DNA of 64,000 bases from Anoplopoma fimbria. Its lineage: Eukaryota; Chordata; Actinopteri; Perciformes; Anoplopomatidae. The stretch covers positions 21,573,055-21,637,054 of the forward strand of contig NC_072459.1 in assembly GCF_027596085.1 (NCBI RefSeq), read 5' to 3'. The stretch's first letter is position 1. Each line of letters opens with the position of its first letter. Shown piece after piece: positions 10,490 through 21,930 of the stretch. The notes under the pieces were generated by a model. It was not told the DNA's origin. It did no database searches and saw nothing but the letters and a program-made list of their open reading frames with translations. The translations under genes were made by a program, and so were the position numbers.

Positions 10490-13400
10490 CTGCAATACGA
10501 GAGACGGAATAGAATTAAAATTATAAAGATAAAATATCAAAATTCTCTTCAGTTAAACTTCGGGATGTCTAAAGGTCAATGCCAGGTCAGGACCAGATCC
10601 TTGTGTAACTAATATGAGCCGACACAATGGACCATATAGAGACACAATAAGCCCTTCAGCGTGCAAAAAATAATAATGAACAAACAGAAATAACAAAGTG
10701 GGCTGAATATAACATTGTTCACAGGCCTTTCACCTCAACTCCATCGTTAAGTCTTACCCTGAGGGCAGAGCGGCAAATAAACGGCTCGTATTTTGCAAGA
10801 GGAGAATAGAAAGACTAATTCAAATATCATGTTCTGTATCCTATTTATCAACATATATATTTAATGGTAAAACATTTGGGTTCCGTTCCAGCTCTGCTTA
10901 GTGAAATAATCACAAAGAACTGCAGTCAAACTTTTGAAGTAAAAAGTTACATGAGCTAATCTGCACTTCAGGGGACTCAAATAACCACAACTTGAGACAC
11001 AAATACTGAATACTTTACCTCTGTATATCCTCATTGTGAGCTACAGCCCTGTCATAACGCAACAATTAATACTGAACAACTAAATTCATACAGTAATAAG
11101 TTACAACAAAGTCTACTCCTGTGACTCACCTGATCGGCCTTCTTGGCCACTTTCATGAAACATCCTCTGTGCCATCTGTATGGAGAAGTGATCCTCGGCC
11201 TCTTTATTCACTGAAAATAGAAAACGTATGTTTTTAAGTTAAACTAAAATAAAAAATGTATTACTTAACTTAGAAATCATAATACCGCTTTACGTCTGTA
11301 TTTTGCAAATAATAACAATGTAGCAACATGTCCAAAGATACAAGTTCGACAGAACTGACCACTGATTATTGAGACACACATACACAGAAGTGCTTATAAA
11401 CTGCATTTAAATACAGCTTTTTACTGCTGATGGCCATCTTGGATTTTCGTGGTCAGGGTTGGTGAGGTCCTGCTGACTTTCCGAATCAGAAATCTGACTT
11501 GAGGGGGCGTTCCAGTTGAAATTTCCCACTGGGAACTTCCCAGTTCAAATGAGACCAAATGAGATTAGTGTTCTCAACTAATGCACATAACTAGACTGAT
11601 GAAAGAGGGACCGCTAACGCAAGCTAACCTGCTCCTTTATATAATGTGGGACAAACACAACAAGGAGCATGCAGGCCAACCAATGACACTTTTCACAGTG
11701 GAGCCAATGAGCCTAGTCTGCTATCGTCCCCTTTTGTCTGGGGTTGGGATTCACCTATGATCTGATAGGTAAGAATCTTACGCTACTGCAGCACTCAGTG
11801 AGCTTGCTGAAAGCTAGTTAATGTGGAATGGAACTTGCATCAAAGATCGTCTTTTAAATCAGATATCTTCAGTGAACAGTATGTGGAGTTGTCAGGCCAT
11901 GTGACCTCCACATGAATGTGGACCTGTGTCGCCACATTTACAACAGACAGCGATATAGTGGTAGTTTAGAGACAAAATTGGAAATAAATCAAACAATTTA
12001 AAGATCAAACTTAGTAAAAGCTCTCTCAGTTTTCTGTAGATTTTAATGTGCTAATATGCCTTTAGCATGAATCTTAATGTTCATTTATATAACATTTTTT
12101 AAATGAAGTTCAGATGAAAGAAATTCATCAGTACATATTTCTTGAAATATCCAACTGTGTTGCCATGGCCATACTTTATTCAGCCATGTGTCGAATGCTT
12201 TAAACTGTAACTCCACTGTAACTTTGCGCACGTTGGCTGAAAAGGTTTTGGATAAACCCCTGCCCTCAAAGTGCTTCTCGCACAGATGCATGAGCCAAAG
12301 AGTGTAAGAGATGTCGTCGCCGTCAAAATGAGCTGTTCCCCTAGCAGCGGCTCCATTCTGTCACCCCGATTAAAACCACTATTCTTCACGCAGAGACTTA
12401 GTTCGGGTAAATTATCATCTGTCAGGAGAGAAAAGATTCTGGGCAGGCGTAACAGTCAGAGATGGAGGCCAATGGTGAGCTAATGACATTCACAGCCCCC
12501 CCCCCTCCGGCTGACTTCTTACCTTCTTGTTCGTCCTCGTCACTGCCAGCCTGCGGGGCAGAGAGAGAGAGAGGAGACAATTTAAGTGCTCTCAGCGGTC
12601 ACATACTTAAAACAGACACAGAGTCTGCAACTTTAAACACATGCCCCCCCTCCCGACTTGTGCACTGCCATAAATATTTCACAGTCATCACCAGAGAAGT
12701 GTTGAACCAAGCTTTGTCGCATCATGTCAGGAGGTGCTGAGACTACTTCACCCCACGGCCATTTAAGCCCTGCTGTTTCGCACACTCAGCTAAATTTGGG
12801 GCTGTACAGTAAAGCCGAACACATGGCTGTGTTTAGAGTTCACACGCTATCAAGCATTTGCTACAATATATGGTAAATGTATGCAGATGTTAATGCATCA
12901 AACGATGTTTAAATATCGCGTTAAATTCAAGCGGCAAAACAGACGAGTGATACTCGCGTAAAAAACGTGAAAACAAGGAGGACATTTGTTTCATTATTCA
13001 CCGAATTCAGGGTGAAATTCCGTGTGGAGTCACTCATGCGGCGATAAATCATTATGTGGCAGCGCCCGTTGTCCATTTTTTATTCATGATACATAATTCG
13101 AAGCACTCACATCCCAGCTGCACCGGGCTAGTGGATTATTTTTTCTGTTTTGCTGTAACGTTTATTTATTTAACACCCGACTGCCTGGGGCGTGGCACGA
13201 GGCCGAACTGAATACAATTTGCATCTTTTGATCGAAGAGATCATTCTGTGCCATATTTTGTATTCACTGTGTGATGAAATTTAAAAAAAATAGTTTCAGC
13301 CTTCTGAGGAGAATTTTAGCCAGAGACATGATGCTGTGTTTACTTAAATCATAAAATATTTTGGGGCTGTATTACAGTATGTCTTTACATTTTCATTTTG

Positions 13401-16400
13401 CAAGAAAACCTGGATATTGCCAGATGAAATTGCGATACATTCAAAGCTGTTTTGCAGCTTTGTGGGAATGCTTTGTTCTCCAGAAACATCTGCCCGTCTC
13501 ACCTGGTCGTGTGTTCTAACTGCAGCTGTACAGTTGACGGATTCTTTGTGTTCTTCTTGGGAGGCTTGCTCCTCTTCTCTGGCGTCAGCTGCCTCCTCGT
13601 CCTCGGGCGTCTGTTGACTTTCAGTTTGCTCCCTGACACACATCGGCACAGACATAATACTTGTTAAGACAAAAAGAGGCTCATAAAAGATGCAGTGGAC
13701 CCAGACAAAAGAAGACATTATGAGTCGAGTGTGTGTGTGTGTGTGTGTTTGTGCTTGGCTATATTCAATCACACCAGCTGTCACATGGCTGCCTCCTGTT
13801 TGATCTCGTCACGGACCATATAGAAGTGTATCTGTGACGAAAATACTGTACTCCCCGCGTCAAAAATATCTCTTCAGAAATGTGAGCCTTTGCATATCTG
13901 TTATCTGTGTCCCAGCAGAGTGCAGACTAAATCGGCTTAAATCCCCCCTCCCCCTTCTCAAACACTTTAAACATCTTGAAATTGTGATTGAATTAAGTGC
14001 GGGTGAATGAATCCGGTAAAACGTGGCTCACCCTGTCGTGGGCTCGTCGAGGACGGGAGATGCTTCGCTGAGCCACTGCTCCCTCAAGTGCTTCCTCTGA
14101 ATGTGACAGAAGAAATATCAAGCTCAAAACTAAAGGTCGAGACAGAGAGACAGATAAAATCACCAAACATTCGGAGTGGTGGACATTATTCATTAAACCC
14201 TTTGAGCGCCTTCGGTTTATTTCTGAGTTTGAGGCCTCTTCTGCTGGCTCACTTGAGTGATCAACAAGTCGCACATGGCACATACAGTTTACAGATGTAC
14301 TGGTGTCGGATTTACCATCAGCATTCTAAGTCAAGGTTAAGTGACACCTAATACTGGCACTTGGATTTTCTCTGCTGTTGCCTTCTTATTCGCCTCACCC
14401 AAAATAAAAAACATGCGGTAATATTCATGCTCTGTGTGGAAGTACTCGTGACAAATACAACAAAAAATATAAATCAACATGCCAGTGAATGTCACACAAA
14501 AAGAAGTCACTAGTGTGTAAAGGCCTAAAAAGCATCTTCATCTAATGTTGATGATCACTGTAGAGGACATGGAAATGCAGTGTAGAGCTAGTTAGTGCTA
14601 ATAGTACCTTACAGTATGATAGGGTAAAATGTAACTCTATGTAACTCGGTTTGGCTGCTTAGCAAACATTCTTGTTCATGTTTTCAAATGCTTATTTTCA
14701 CTTTTAACTCAAAGTTAAGATTTTAGGATAGGTTGACCATATTTTCAGAACCCCAAAACCGGGACGGTTAAGTGTATCGCAGGTACATGCATGCACACAT
14801 GTAAGCGCTAATGACCCATCATAAGTGTTTTCATCAGGATGGAAATCATTTAACACTGAGCACATCTACCGATCGCACCTTTCAAAACCATGGACAGCGC
14901 CTCAGCCTTTTGGTGGAATTTGTCTCCCAAAAACGGTAATGCTACAGAGTATCACGCTCACGACAGAACCCTACACTCCAGTATCTGTGGAAACCCAAAA
15001 GCTCCACAGACCAGCTGTGCCTGGACACAGATGCTGTTAGCAGCAACGCTGTCAGAAAAAAAGTTACAAAACCAAAACAAACACGTTGTGCACACCAAGC
15101 CTTGTGCCCGTGTTGACAATCATTCAGCTGATCAAGGCACACTCCTCTGCCATTTTGGCTCCTCTGCAGACACGAACGAGGCCTGCGGGCGCTGCCGGTT
15201 CTTGCTGAGGATGAGTAAGGCCAGCAGACTGCTGTTGTCTGTGAGAGTGACAGTGAAAAGGTGTCAACGGCTCCTTGATCCAAAGCCCCCCAGACAACCC
15301 GCTCCTGGTGTTAAGATACGATCTGTCAGTCATTGCCTGGCTGTGGTGTGAGCGGGAGTGACAACCTGAAACCTCGACAAAGCCTTTCCAAACACTTGAA
15401 GCCCCCCAAACCCCTTTGATTGATCCAACTCATGTATCCGATTCTCTGTGGGCGAGACCAGGACCAAACTAAATAAACAGCAGTGAGCTTTTTCAACAAA
15501 TCTAATGCAACGCGCTCATTGGACCGAAAAACAACTTGCGATTGTGAGTAAATCAGAGTAATAATGAAGTCATAGTGACCCCACCCAGAACATTAGAGCT
15601 AGGCGTTGGCTAAGAAGTCAGAAGACATGACATGAGGGTGGGACACACCAGTGGTCATTTTTTCTTTGACATGAAGCAGCTGTAGAAGAGGGAAAACAAT
15701 GAAAACCAAAAAGAGCTAGATCCCAGCCGTCTGTTTTCACAGCATTTACAAAAAAAGAGTTCATTATTATTTCCGGAATATTTTTGTCATTTTTGTGATT
15801 GAGAATTAGATGAAAACAATCCTCTTATCCAACTCTATCTAAGAGAGCTAGTAAAGCGTATTCTCAAAACGTCTCAAAAAGTGGGATAACGAAAAGTATA
15901 TCGGAAAAACTTAAATCTCACCTTTTCCTGGGCCGTCTTCAACCACTCCTCCTCCGTGTCCCTCGTCAGCCTCTCCTCTTCTTCCTGCCTCCGTCGCCTC
16001 TCCTGGTGACAGAAGAAGTTAAATCCTCAAAGAGGGAATGATTAGTAAAGAAGAAAAGAGTCTTGGAGGGAGTTGGTCTTCCCTGTCTCATTTGTTGAGG
16101 CGTGTCGTCAAAGAGAACGCGATAAGTAGGCAGTTAAAGAGCAATCAGGGGAAATCTAGAATCCTACAAGGTGGTTATGAATTGAAGAGTTAATTGAGAC
16201 AGTGACGCCACTGTGAAAGAAAAGCCGATAAAGCAGGATGTTTTACAGTGTCTTTGTACCAATACTCAATCCCAACTCCCCTCGCTTTCCTTCCGCAGCT
16301 TTCACAGAAAATGTCACAACTATTGGTCTTTAGAGTTACACTGCTTGGAATTCGTTTCCGTAATCTAACGCACACAGCAAAATATTATTTGCAAAATGTT

Positions 16401-17227
16401 CTACTTACTACTTACCTTTCACTGACAAGGAGTCCTTCTGTAAGTTATCTCTCAACGCCAAAGAAAATGATTCCCCGAAAAAGCAGGTTAAAGACAACTT
16501 AAGCAACAGCTGCTTCTTCTACTAACAACAGACAAAACTTGATCCAAGAACACTGTACTTATGGTGGTGGGTTACACCCGTTTTTTTATATAATTCTTTA
16601 GTAACACCCCTTCACAGTCATGGTCCCCGTAGACAAGGACTTCTTCTGTACGAAAGCAGAGAGAGTGAGCAAAGAGAGATATAGAGAGAGAGAGGGGGGA
16701 TATTTTTAGGAGACGTGTCCGACAGATTAAAGCGGGGAGATGCAGCTGGCGGAGGGCAGGGATGCCGGGAGAAATAGTTCAGCGACGCAGCACATTGTGC
16801 GCATGCCGGCTCCGTATCCGCGCCGCTAACGTAAGCTGCAAACATGCCGATGCCCACTCCGGGCCACTGAAGTGGGTCACTCGCGGTTGGACGGATTCAA
16901 CGTCAGGGAGAGGGGTCAGGCGGGCTCCACTCTGGCCCTCCAACCTTTCGCTTCACAGATCAGCGAATATTTCCCAGAAAGTCAGGCGGGGAATGTTCTT
17001 AGCTCGCTCACTTCGGGCAGTGCGGATCAAGCGAGACCGTTCCACTGAAGTGACATAAGACAACGATGGCGTGGTGAGATTATTTTTGACACGAGGTGAA
17101 AGTCCAAGTTGGTTGAAGGCAGACTGAAGTGGACAGTCAAAGGGCAAAAGTAAAGACACAAGTAGAAGAATGACATTCTCACCGCTATGGCTTGCAGCCT
17201 TTGTTGGTACTTCTCTGCCTCGTCCAT
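9654..17227 (-). CDS. palm3: Paralemmin-family protein, probably paralemmin-3 (7 coding exons)
   Basis: The CDS joins 17227-17183, 16002-15922, 14096-14032, 13632-13503, 12550-12523, 11210-11130 and 10489-9654 (421 aa); all phases agree. Paralemmins are lipid-anchored phosphoproteins on the inner face of the plasma membrane. The N terminus (MDEAEKYQQRLQAIA), a charged helical exon and an LREQWL motif match the paralemmin coiled-coil head. Later come a VERDPKTG segment, a FDDGRKSIHAV segment and VTLVFMGY, each with recognisable paralemmin counterparts. The end, KTCQCCSVM, is a CaaX box (CSVM) with upstream cysteines suited to prenylation plus palmitoylation. It is closest to the CQCC ending I recall for PALM3, although VT-(M/L)-(I/V)-FMGY is also typical of PALM1, PALM2 and palmdelphin. 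The MISP3-like neighbour favours palm3. The start Met sits in GCCCGCCATGG, an excellent context, eight bases after an acceptor, so at least one noncoding 5' exon should lie upstream. Confidence 0.8.
11130..11210 (-). CDS. palm3: palm3-like coding exon 6 (81 nt)
   Basis: Acceptor ctattttcag and donor GATCAG followed by gtgag. Two bases complete a codon, 26 codons follow, and one base is carried over to exon 7. The translation includes EDHFSIQMAQRMFHESG. The phase agrees with exons 5 and 7. Confidence 0.87.
11211..12522 (-). other. palm3-like intron 5 with repeat-like sequence
   Basis: The stretch at about 11,430-11,700 reads like a dispersed fish repeat (GATGGCCATCTTGGATTTTCG followed by an ACTTCCCAGTT-rich part). 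No extra exon is visible. The other introns of this gene (10,490-11,129; 12,551-13,502; 14,097-15,921; 16,003-17,182) also hold no further supported exon; intron 4 has a CT/GA-rich acceptor region. Confidence 0.35.
12523..12550 (-). CDS. palm3: palm3-like micro-exon 5 (28 nt)
   Basis: A long pyrimidine tract with acceptor ctgccccgcag precedes 12550, and a donor (GAAG followed by gtaag) follows 12523. It encodes AGSDEDEQE plus one base that completes a Val codon with exon 6. It is supported by splice sites and phase alone, because it is too short for homology. Confidence 0.8.
13503..13632 (-). CDS. palm3: palm3-like coding exon 4 (130 nt)
   Basis: The exon follows an acceptor tgtgtcag and ends at GACCAG, followed by gtgag. 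One base completes the incoming codon, and then 43 codons run to phase 0. The product is very acidic (EDEEAADAREEEQ), a low-complexity linker. A second frame is open through the exon but hits a stop in exon 6, so the acidic frame is chosen. Confidence 0.85.
13729..13748. repeat. (GT)10 microsatellite in a palm3-like intron
   Basis: A run of about 20 bases of alternating G and T lies just upstream (in gene orientation) of coding exon 4. Confidence 0.85.
14032..14096 (-). CDS. palm3: palm3-like coding exon 3 (65 nt)
   Basis: An acceptor (tcacattcag) precedes 14096, and the donor is ACAGG followed by gtgagc. The exon enters in phase 0 and leaves with two bases of a codon. The translation starts RKHLREQWLSEASP, matching the conserved LRE(R/K/Q)WL motif of paralemmins. 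Confidence 0.88.
15922..16002 (-). CDS. palm3: palm3-like coding exon 2 (81 nt)
   Basis: The exon is flanked by tctgtcaccag and gtgagat and is in phase 0 at both ends. It encodes 27 residues, almost all Arg and Glu with a Trp, predicted to be coiled coil. The length of 27 codons equals what I expect for the corresponding paralemmin exon. Confidence 0.88.
16740..17075. promoter_or_regulatory. CpG-rich intronic segment of the palm3-like gene
   Basis: Between coding exons 1 and 2 the sequence becomes rich in CG dinucleotides (for example around 16,775-16,925), unlike the AT-rich surroundings. This resembles an unmethylated promoter-type island. It could drive an alternative palm3 transcript or belong to an upstream noncoding exon. 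No TATA box or defined transcription start is evident, so function is inferred from composition only. Confidence 0.35.
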
Positions 17228-17235
17228 GGCGGGCA
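17183..17235 (-). CDS. palm3: palm3-like first coding exon
   Basis: An acceptor (catgtcttttag) precedes 17235. Eight bases of 5' UTR lead to the ATG at 17227-17225. The exon encodes 15 residues and ends in phase 0 at a consensus donor (GCG followed by gtgag). The short first coding exon ending in LQAIA is characteristic of paralemmins. Confidence 0.88.
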
Positions 17236-17549
17236 CTAAAAGACATGAAATAGAAATATGAAGTTGTTAAGTACACATGAGGGAGCAATACTACATATTC
17301 TAAGTACACTAAATGGGGTAACCTAAATACTGTTAGTGTTTGTTTTACATTAAGCTTTGATTAAATAAACCACAAACAGCCCAACAGACACAACAGTAAT
17401 GTATCACACTGGTCTCCACAAGCAGCTGCATGTTTAGAAGAGAAAAATAGAAATCCAATTCAATAGCTGAAATGGAATTTCAAACATCTTGTTGCTTGGT
17501 TATTTTTATATTTTTATCCCTGCTAGGGGTGGGGCTCGAGGGATGGCCA

Positions 17550-17740
17550 CGTCTGTTTTGTTTATTGGTCCACCGCTTTGGTCCAGACTGAAATATCTCA
17601 ACAACTACTGGATGGATTATGATGCAATTTTGTACCAACATTCATGGTCCCCAGAGCATGAATCAGACGTTCATGTCTGGCTACAGATGATTTGTAGTTA
17701 CTTTGGTGATACTTTAATCCTCCACTTTCAACTTTCATGG
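17550..17740 (+). repeat. Dispersed repeat ('CTTTGGTCC-GACTGAAATATCTCAACAACT')
   Basis: This segment shares the words CACTTTGGTCC or its variant, GACTGAAATATCTCAACAACTA and TTTGTAC with a second copy at about 32,401-32,560 in the same orientation. It is a very common short interspersed sequence of spiny-rayed fishes. A 60-84-codon ORF across it is not a gene. Confidence 0.7.
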
Positions 17741-17754
17741 TAGTAGGTTATGTC

Positions 17755-18330
17755 TTCGGTCTGTTTTGTTTGTCCAGGATTGTGGAAAAACTACCGGGCC
17801 GATTTTATTGGAACTTGGTGGAAGGGTTTAGCATGGAGCCAAGGAAGAACCAATTCAATTTTGTAAGCAGATCAGCATCACAGGGCGCATACTCAAATTA
17901 TTTTTCAATTATGGAAACGTAATTGCCGGAGGTCTGTGCTCACCGAATGCCCTTCTAGATACCTACGGCAAAAATGTGTTTTGTTTTTCGGTTTGCTTGT
18001 CTGTTTGTCAACAGGGTTTTAGAAAACTACAGGCCTGATTTTTTTTTTATTAAACATGGAAGGGTGGTGCACGGGGAAAAGGAAGAACCCATTCAATTTG
18101 GAGCGGATCTGAAACCCAGGCCAGATACAGAAAAAAATGTTCACTTTCATTAACATTGCGACATGGTACATTTGGCCTTGGCGGAGGTCTGCGCATTCCA
18201 TCTAGTTGGCTTGTTTTTTTTGTCTGTGCTCTCCTTCTACTTGACCTTCTAGTTGGCTTGTTTGTAGATTGTGGAAAAATTGCTGGCCCGACTTTTATGA
18301 AACTGGGTGGAAGAGTGTAGCTTGGGTCAC
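17755..18330 (+). repeat. Three local copies of a roughly 240-bp repeat unit
   Basis: Three head-to-tail, diverged units start near 17,755, 18,005 and 18,255. Each contains a TTTGT start, a GGAAAA-CTAC or GAAAACTAC word, GGCC-GATTTT, GGTGGAAG and, in the first two, GGAAGAACC-ATTCAATTT followed by GCGGAGGTCTGCGC. They adjoin the dispersed repeat at 17,550 and probably form one composite repeat. Confidence 0.6.
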
Positions 18331-21300
18331 AAATGTATAGTTTTATTCCTTTTTTCCCCAATTTAAAAAAAGTTGGCACTGCAGGTTTAACTTTAATGCA
18401 GAATTAACTAGAGTGCCGATGTTACTGGAAATGAAGGAAGAAGTACCAACCTGTGGCTCTTTGTGGTGTTTTTGTACCACAGTTGCGCTCCATGCCACAG
18501 AGGAATAAGATATAGTCGACTCTGTCTATGAGACAATACTTTTTTTGACAATCTGAAAAATACAGAACACCATCGGCTTGATCCTTTAAGAGGGTTCACA
18601 CGATGATGAAGAAGTGCTGATTCACACCAGCTGATTAGGTGATCAATCCTGACAGAGTTCACAGACGAAGAGGAACAAACTTTGCCAGCATTCAGTATCT
18701 CGGAGCTGGTCGGCCCTCCACAATAACAAGGAGGCAAACACAAAGAATTATTGATTGATGGATGAGCAACAAAGAGACTCCACTGCACTACATAGATATA
18801 TTGATCACTTCACACCCTGACTAAACCCTCGCAAAGAACCAGGCTCACGCGGTCTCAGTTTAGACATGTGGAGTGGGAGGGAGGGATGCAGCTGGAGATA
18901 GATGTAGCTCACATTCCTCACACATTTAACTTGCACTCAGAACTCTCCTTATGCGACCCAGGCAGTAAAGTGTACTTGAGCTCCACCTGCTGAAATCATG
19001 CCTTCATACCTGTGGCCCTGGTATTGGGGAAACAAAAGTAAAAGGAAATCAAAATGCTGAACAAATCAATTTTTTTAACCAAAGTTGTTATCTATTCAAT
19101 TAGATTTTCTCCACAGGGACATTAGGATACGCACAGAAGCTTAATATATACGTAATGCTCCTTGGTTCATAATTCCTCCTGCATGCACATTACATCAAAG
19201 CTTCTCAATGCAGAGGGCCATCTCTTTGAAGTCAGCAGTCTAAGAAACCATGTGAGATGTATAAGACTTCACTGTTAATGACTGTTTGTTGGTTCTCCAG
19301 AGATGAGGGAGATGAGTCAACGAGCCTCTTCATTTCGCGTCTGGAAAATGAGGTGTTGGACTTTTGGTCTGTTTACTAAAAGTCCTTGTGGTAACTTCGA
19401 GCATGAAGACGGGAAAATATGGATCAGATATCACTGTGACCTCTGTGGGAATAAATATCACATCATAAGTTCTATGCAGGGGCTGAGTGACTATATTACA
19501 GTGCGATGCTGTGTGTCCTTTTAAAACAACGCAATGTCTACTTGTGACCCCTTGTCATATGTTAAAAAAGGTTCTCTGCACTGTGTTCATACGGCGGTAA
19601 CAGCTGATCAGATCAGAACAATCGGAATCTTGTTTCTTTTCGAGGAGGTTTTCACACACAAGGAATTTGCTTTGGCGTGTTGGCGCATTAACATAAATAG
19701 AGAAAAATAAATGAAAAGTTAAAGATAACTAATAAAATTAAGAAACATAAATATAAAGTAGAAATAAATATACAAATATGAAGAAATACTGTAAAATAAT
19801 ATGTAAAATACATCTGAATTGAAAGAGCTGCACAGCTTTTAGAACTGGTAGTTTTGTGCAAAAATGTGCAAAATTGTCAGAGGAATGTGGAAAGGATCAA
19901 TCAAGTGTAAACAAATATGTAATGTACAGAATATGTGCCATAATGTGACGCATATAAACAGATTAAGGACATTAATGTAACGTGTAGTGTAACTCTTAAA
20001 AGCGGTCACAAGGCCTGAAGCTGGCTCTTAAGGCATCCCATGGTGCAACAGCACCCACTTTGGAAATCACAGTACTAGCCTGTTATATTGCACATTTATA
20101 TTACATTCCATGAAGTACATAATACCGGTTCATTGTTCATATTGTACATTAACTGTATGAATACTAATTGCATTCATACAGTTAATCTCCATATTGGCAC
20201 ATTATTCAGTCTGTGTTCACCGTTTAGAATCATTCTTTTATATTTATACACATCTCCATGCACTTTGCTGCTGTTTGAATTTCCAGTTAGTTGCTAAGCT
20301 GCCTTTTTGTCGTCTCCGTTGACTTTGCACAATGACAATAAAATTAAAATCCCCCAAAATCTGGAAGAAAGCCTTCCCCAGAAGAGCGCAGGCTGTTACA
20401 GCAGCAACTTGATACTTACAGTTCTGGAATTACACGTTCAAGGATTTCACATTGGAGAGGACATAAAAGGTAGAAGTCAAAGCGGAGCCGGAGATACAGA
20501 GTAGCAGTAGTGACAATACGACAGTGTACTTTATAGTAACACTGACAGAACTTTGTCACGGAGAGTCGAGCGAAGTTGATGCTCAGAAAGCACAGCGGAG
20601 ATCAAAGGAAACGCAAAAGATCAAGACAAATTAGATCCGTGACATACGACGACATCCACGGAGTCCCACAGGTGGGAAGAGTGCCGTGTTCTTAGCGACA
20701 TGTGAAAGAGGAATAATGAGGAGCTGGGACTGTTCATGAAAGAGGAGCACCCCTGGGAGTTGAGCATGAGGAAAAGAAGCTCATCGAGAAGCACAAAGTC
20801 ACAGATAACCCCCAGGAGGGAAACTGCTATCTCCTCATGACAGCGACCCTCAGCACATACATGCACACACGCATGTATAAAGTGAGAGGGGATATGGATA
20901 TGATACTGTATATGTTGGATGTGTCGCCTGGAGGTTAATGAGATCAGAAGCGGTTTTGTTGGCAGTGTGGCCAGTGTTTCACAGACACCCTATATTCTCA
21001 TGGCAGCCCTGAGGAAACAGGCTCATATGATGGACGTTAATCTTTTTAACTATCACTTCCTTTGGACACGCCGAGACGGTCAAACAACCCGATAGCCGAA
21101 TGCCCCGAAGGGCAGCGGCTAACGCTGCTAAGAAGAAGTAGTCCGGAGCAATACAACAAAGAAAGGCAAACGGATGTGGACTGAATCCCGTAGAGGCTTG
21201 TGACCCAGGAGAAATCCCTCACGGTCACGGAAGTCTCTCCTTGCATCACGCACATGACTCACATTTAGAGCTGCAGCCGGTCAGGAGGCTGCTGATGTAT

Positions 21301-21399
21301 TTTTATCACGTAAAATGAGTAGAGCAACCAGAAGAGATGCTACAGCTGTTTATTTTTGTTGAGAGATTTTAAAAACAAGACAAGCTTACAAATCATTGG

Positions 21400-21930
21400 T
21401 TTATAATTTGCATATCTTGAAAACTCATCGTACGATCTACTTCACACTTGGTCGGTATATCTCTGGGGATCCACCATTGGAAGTGCAGTGTAGACGTTTG
21501 TGCAATTTGGACACCTGACACGTTTAGTATGAATCGACTATGACTAAAGACTAGAACCACACTCTGTGGAGCAGCGGGGTGGGGCTTCACGGTTCTGCTG
21601 ACTGAAGGTGGAGATGCATCAAATCCGTTGACGTATGGAAGTTGACGGATCCCATTCATTTTTATGGATATCAAGAGAGCTGGCCACGCTACATCTACAT
21701 TTGCATAATCACGACAAAACCTCAACTTTATGCAAATTTGGTCGGTCCATTGCAAGGAACAGGCTCGCAAAACTCATATCAAACAGTCGAACTAGGGCTA
21801 AAAATGAATTAATATTCCGTTACTGCACTGCCTATTTCTCGCCTCAGAAACACATTTTAGTGTACTGTTTAGCTCTAAAATGAGAGCGTTTGTTACCCGG
21901 CCGCCATGCTGAAAATAGTCGTGCCAGAAC
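21400..21930. repeat. Repeat-like segment ending in CCGGCCGCCATGCTGAAA
   Basis: The segment contains GGTGGGGCTTCACGG, TTGACGGATCCCATTCATTTTTATGG and a final GCCGCCATG word typical of dispersed fish repeats. Its boundaries are approximate, and it rests on recognition only. Confidence 0.35.

Noticed and set aside
14890..15351. 153-codon plus-strand ORF inside a palm3-like intron
   Set aside because: It has opposing overlapping frames, no motif, and lies within an intron of a well-supported minus-strand gene.
1120..17227. Naming the pair palm2-akap2
   Set aside because: The WPP motif, the REREEEL...YG element and the CQCC ending fit MISP3 and PALM3 better, and an in-frame late-exon fusion looks closed. 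It is kept as an alternative because the call rests on remembered sequences.
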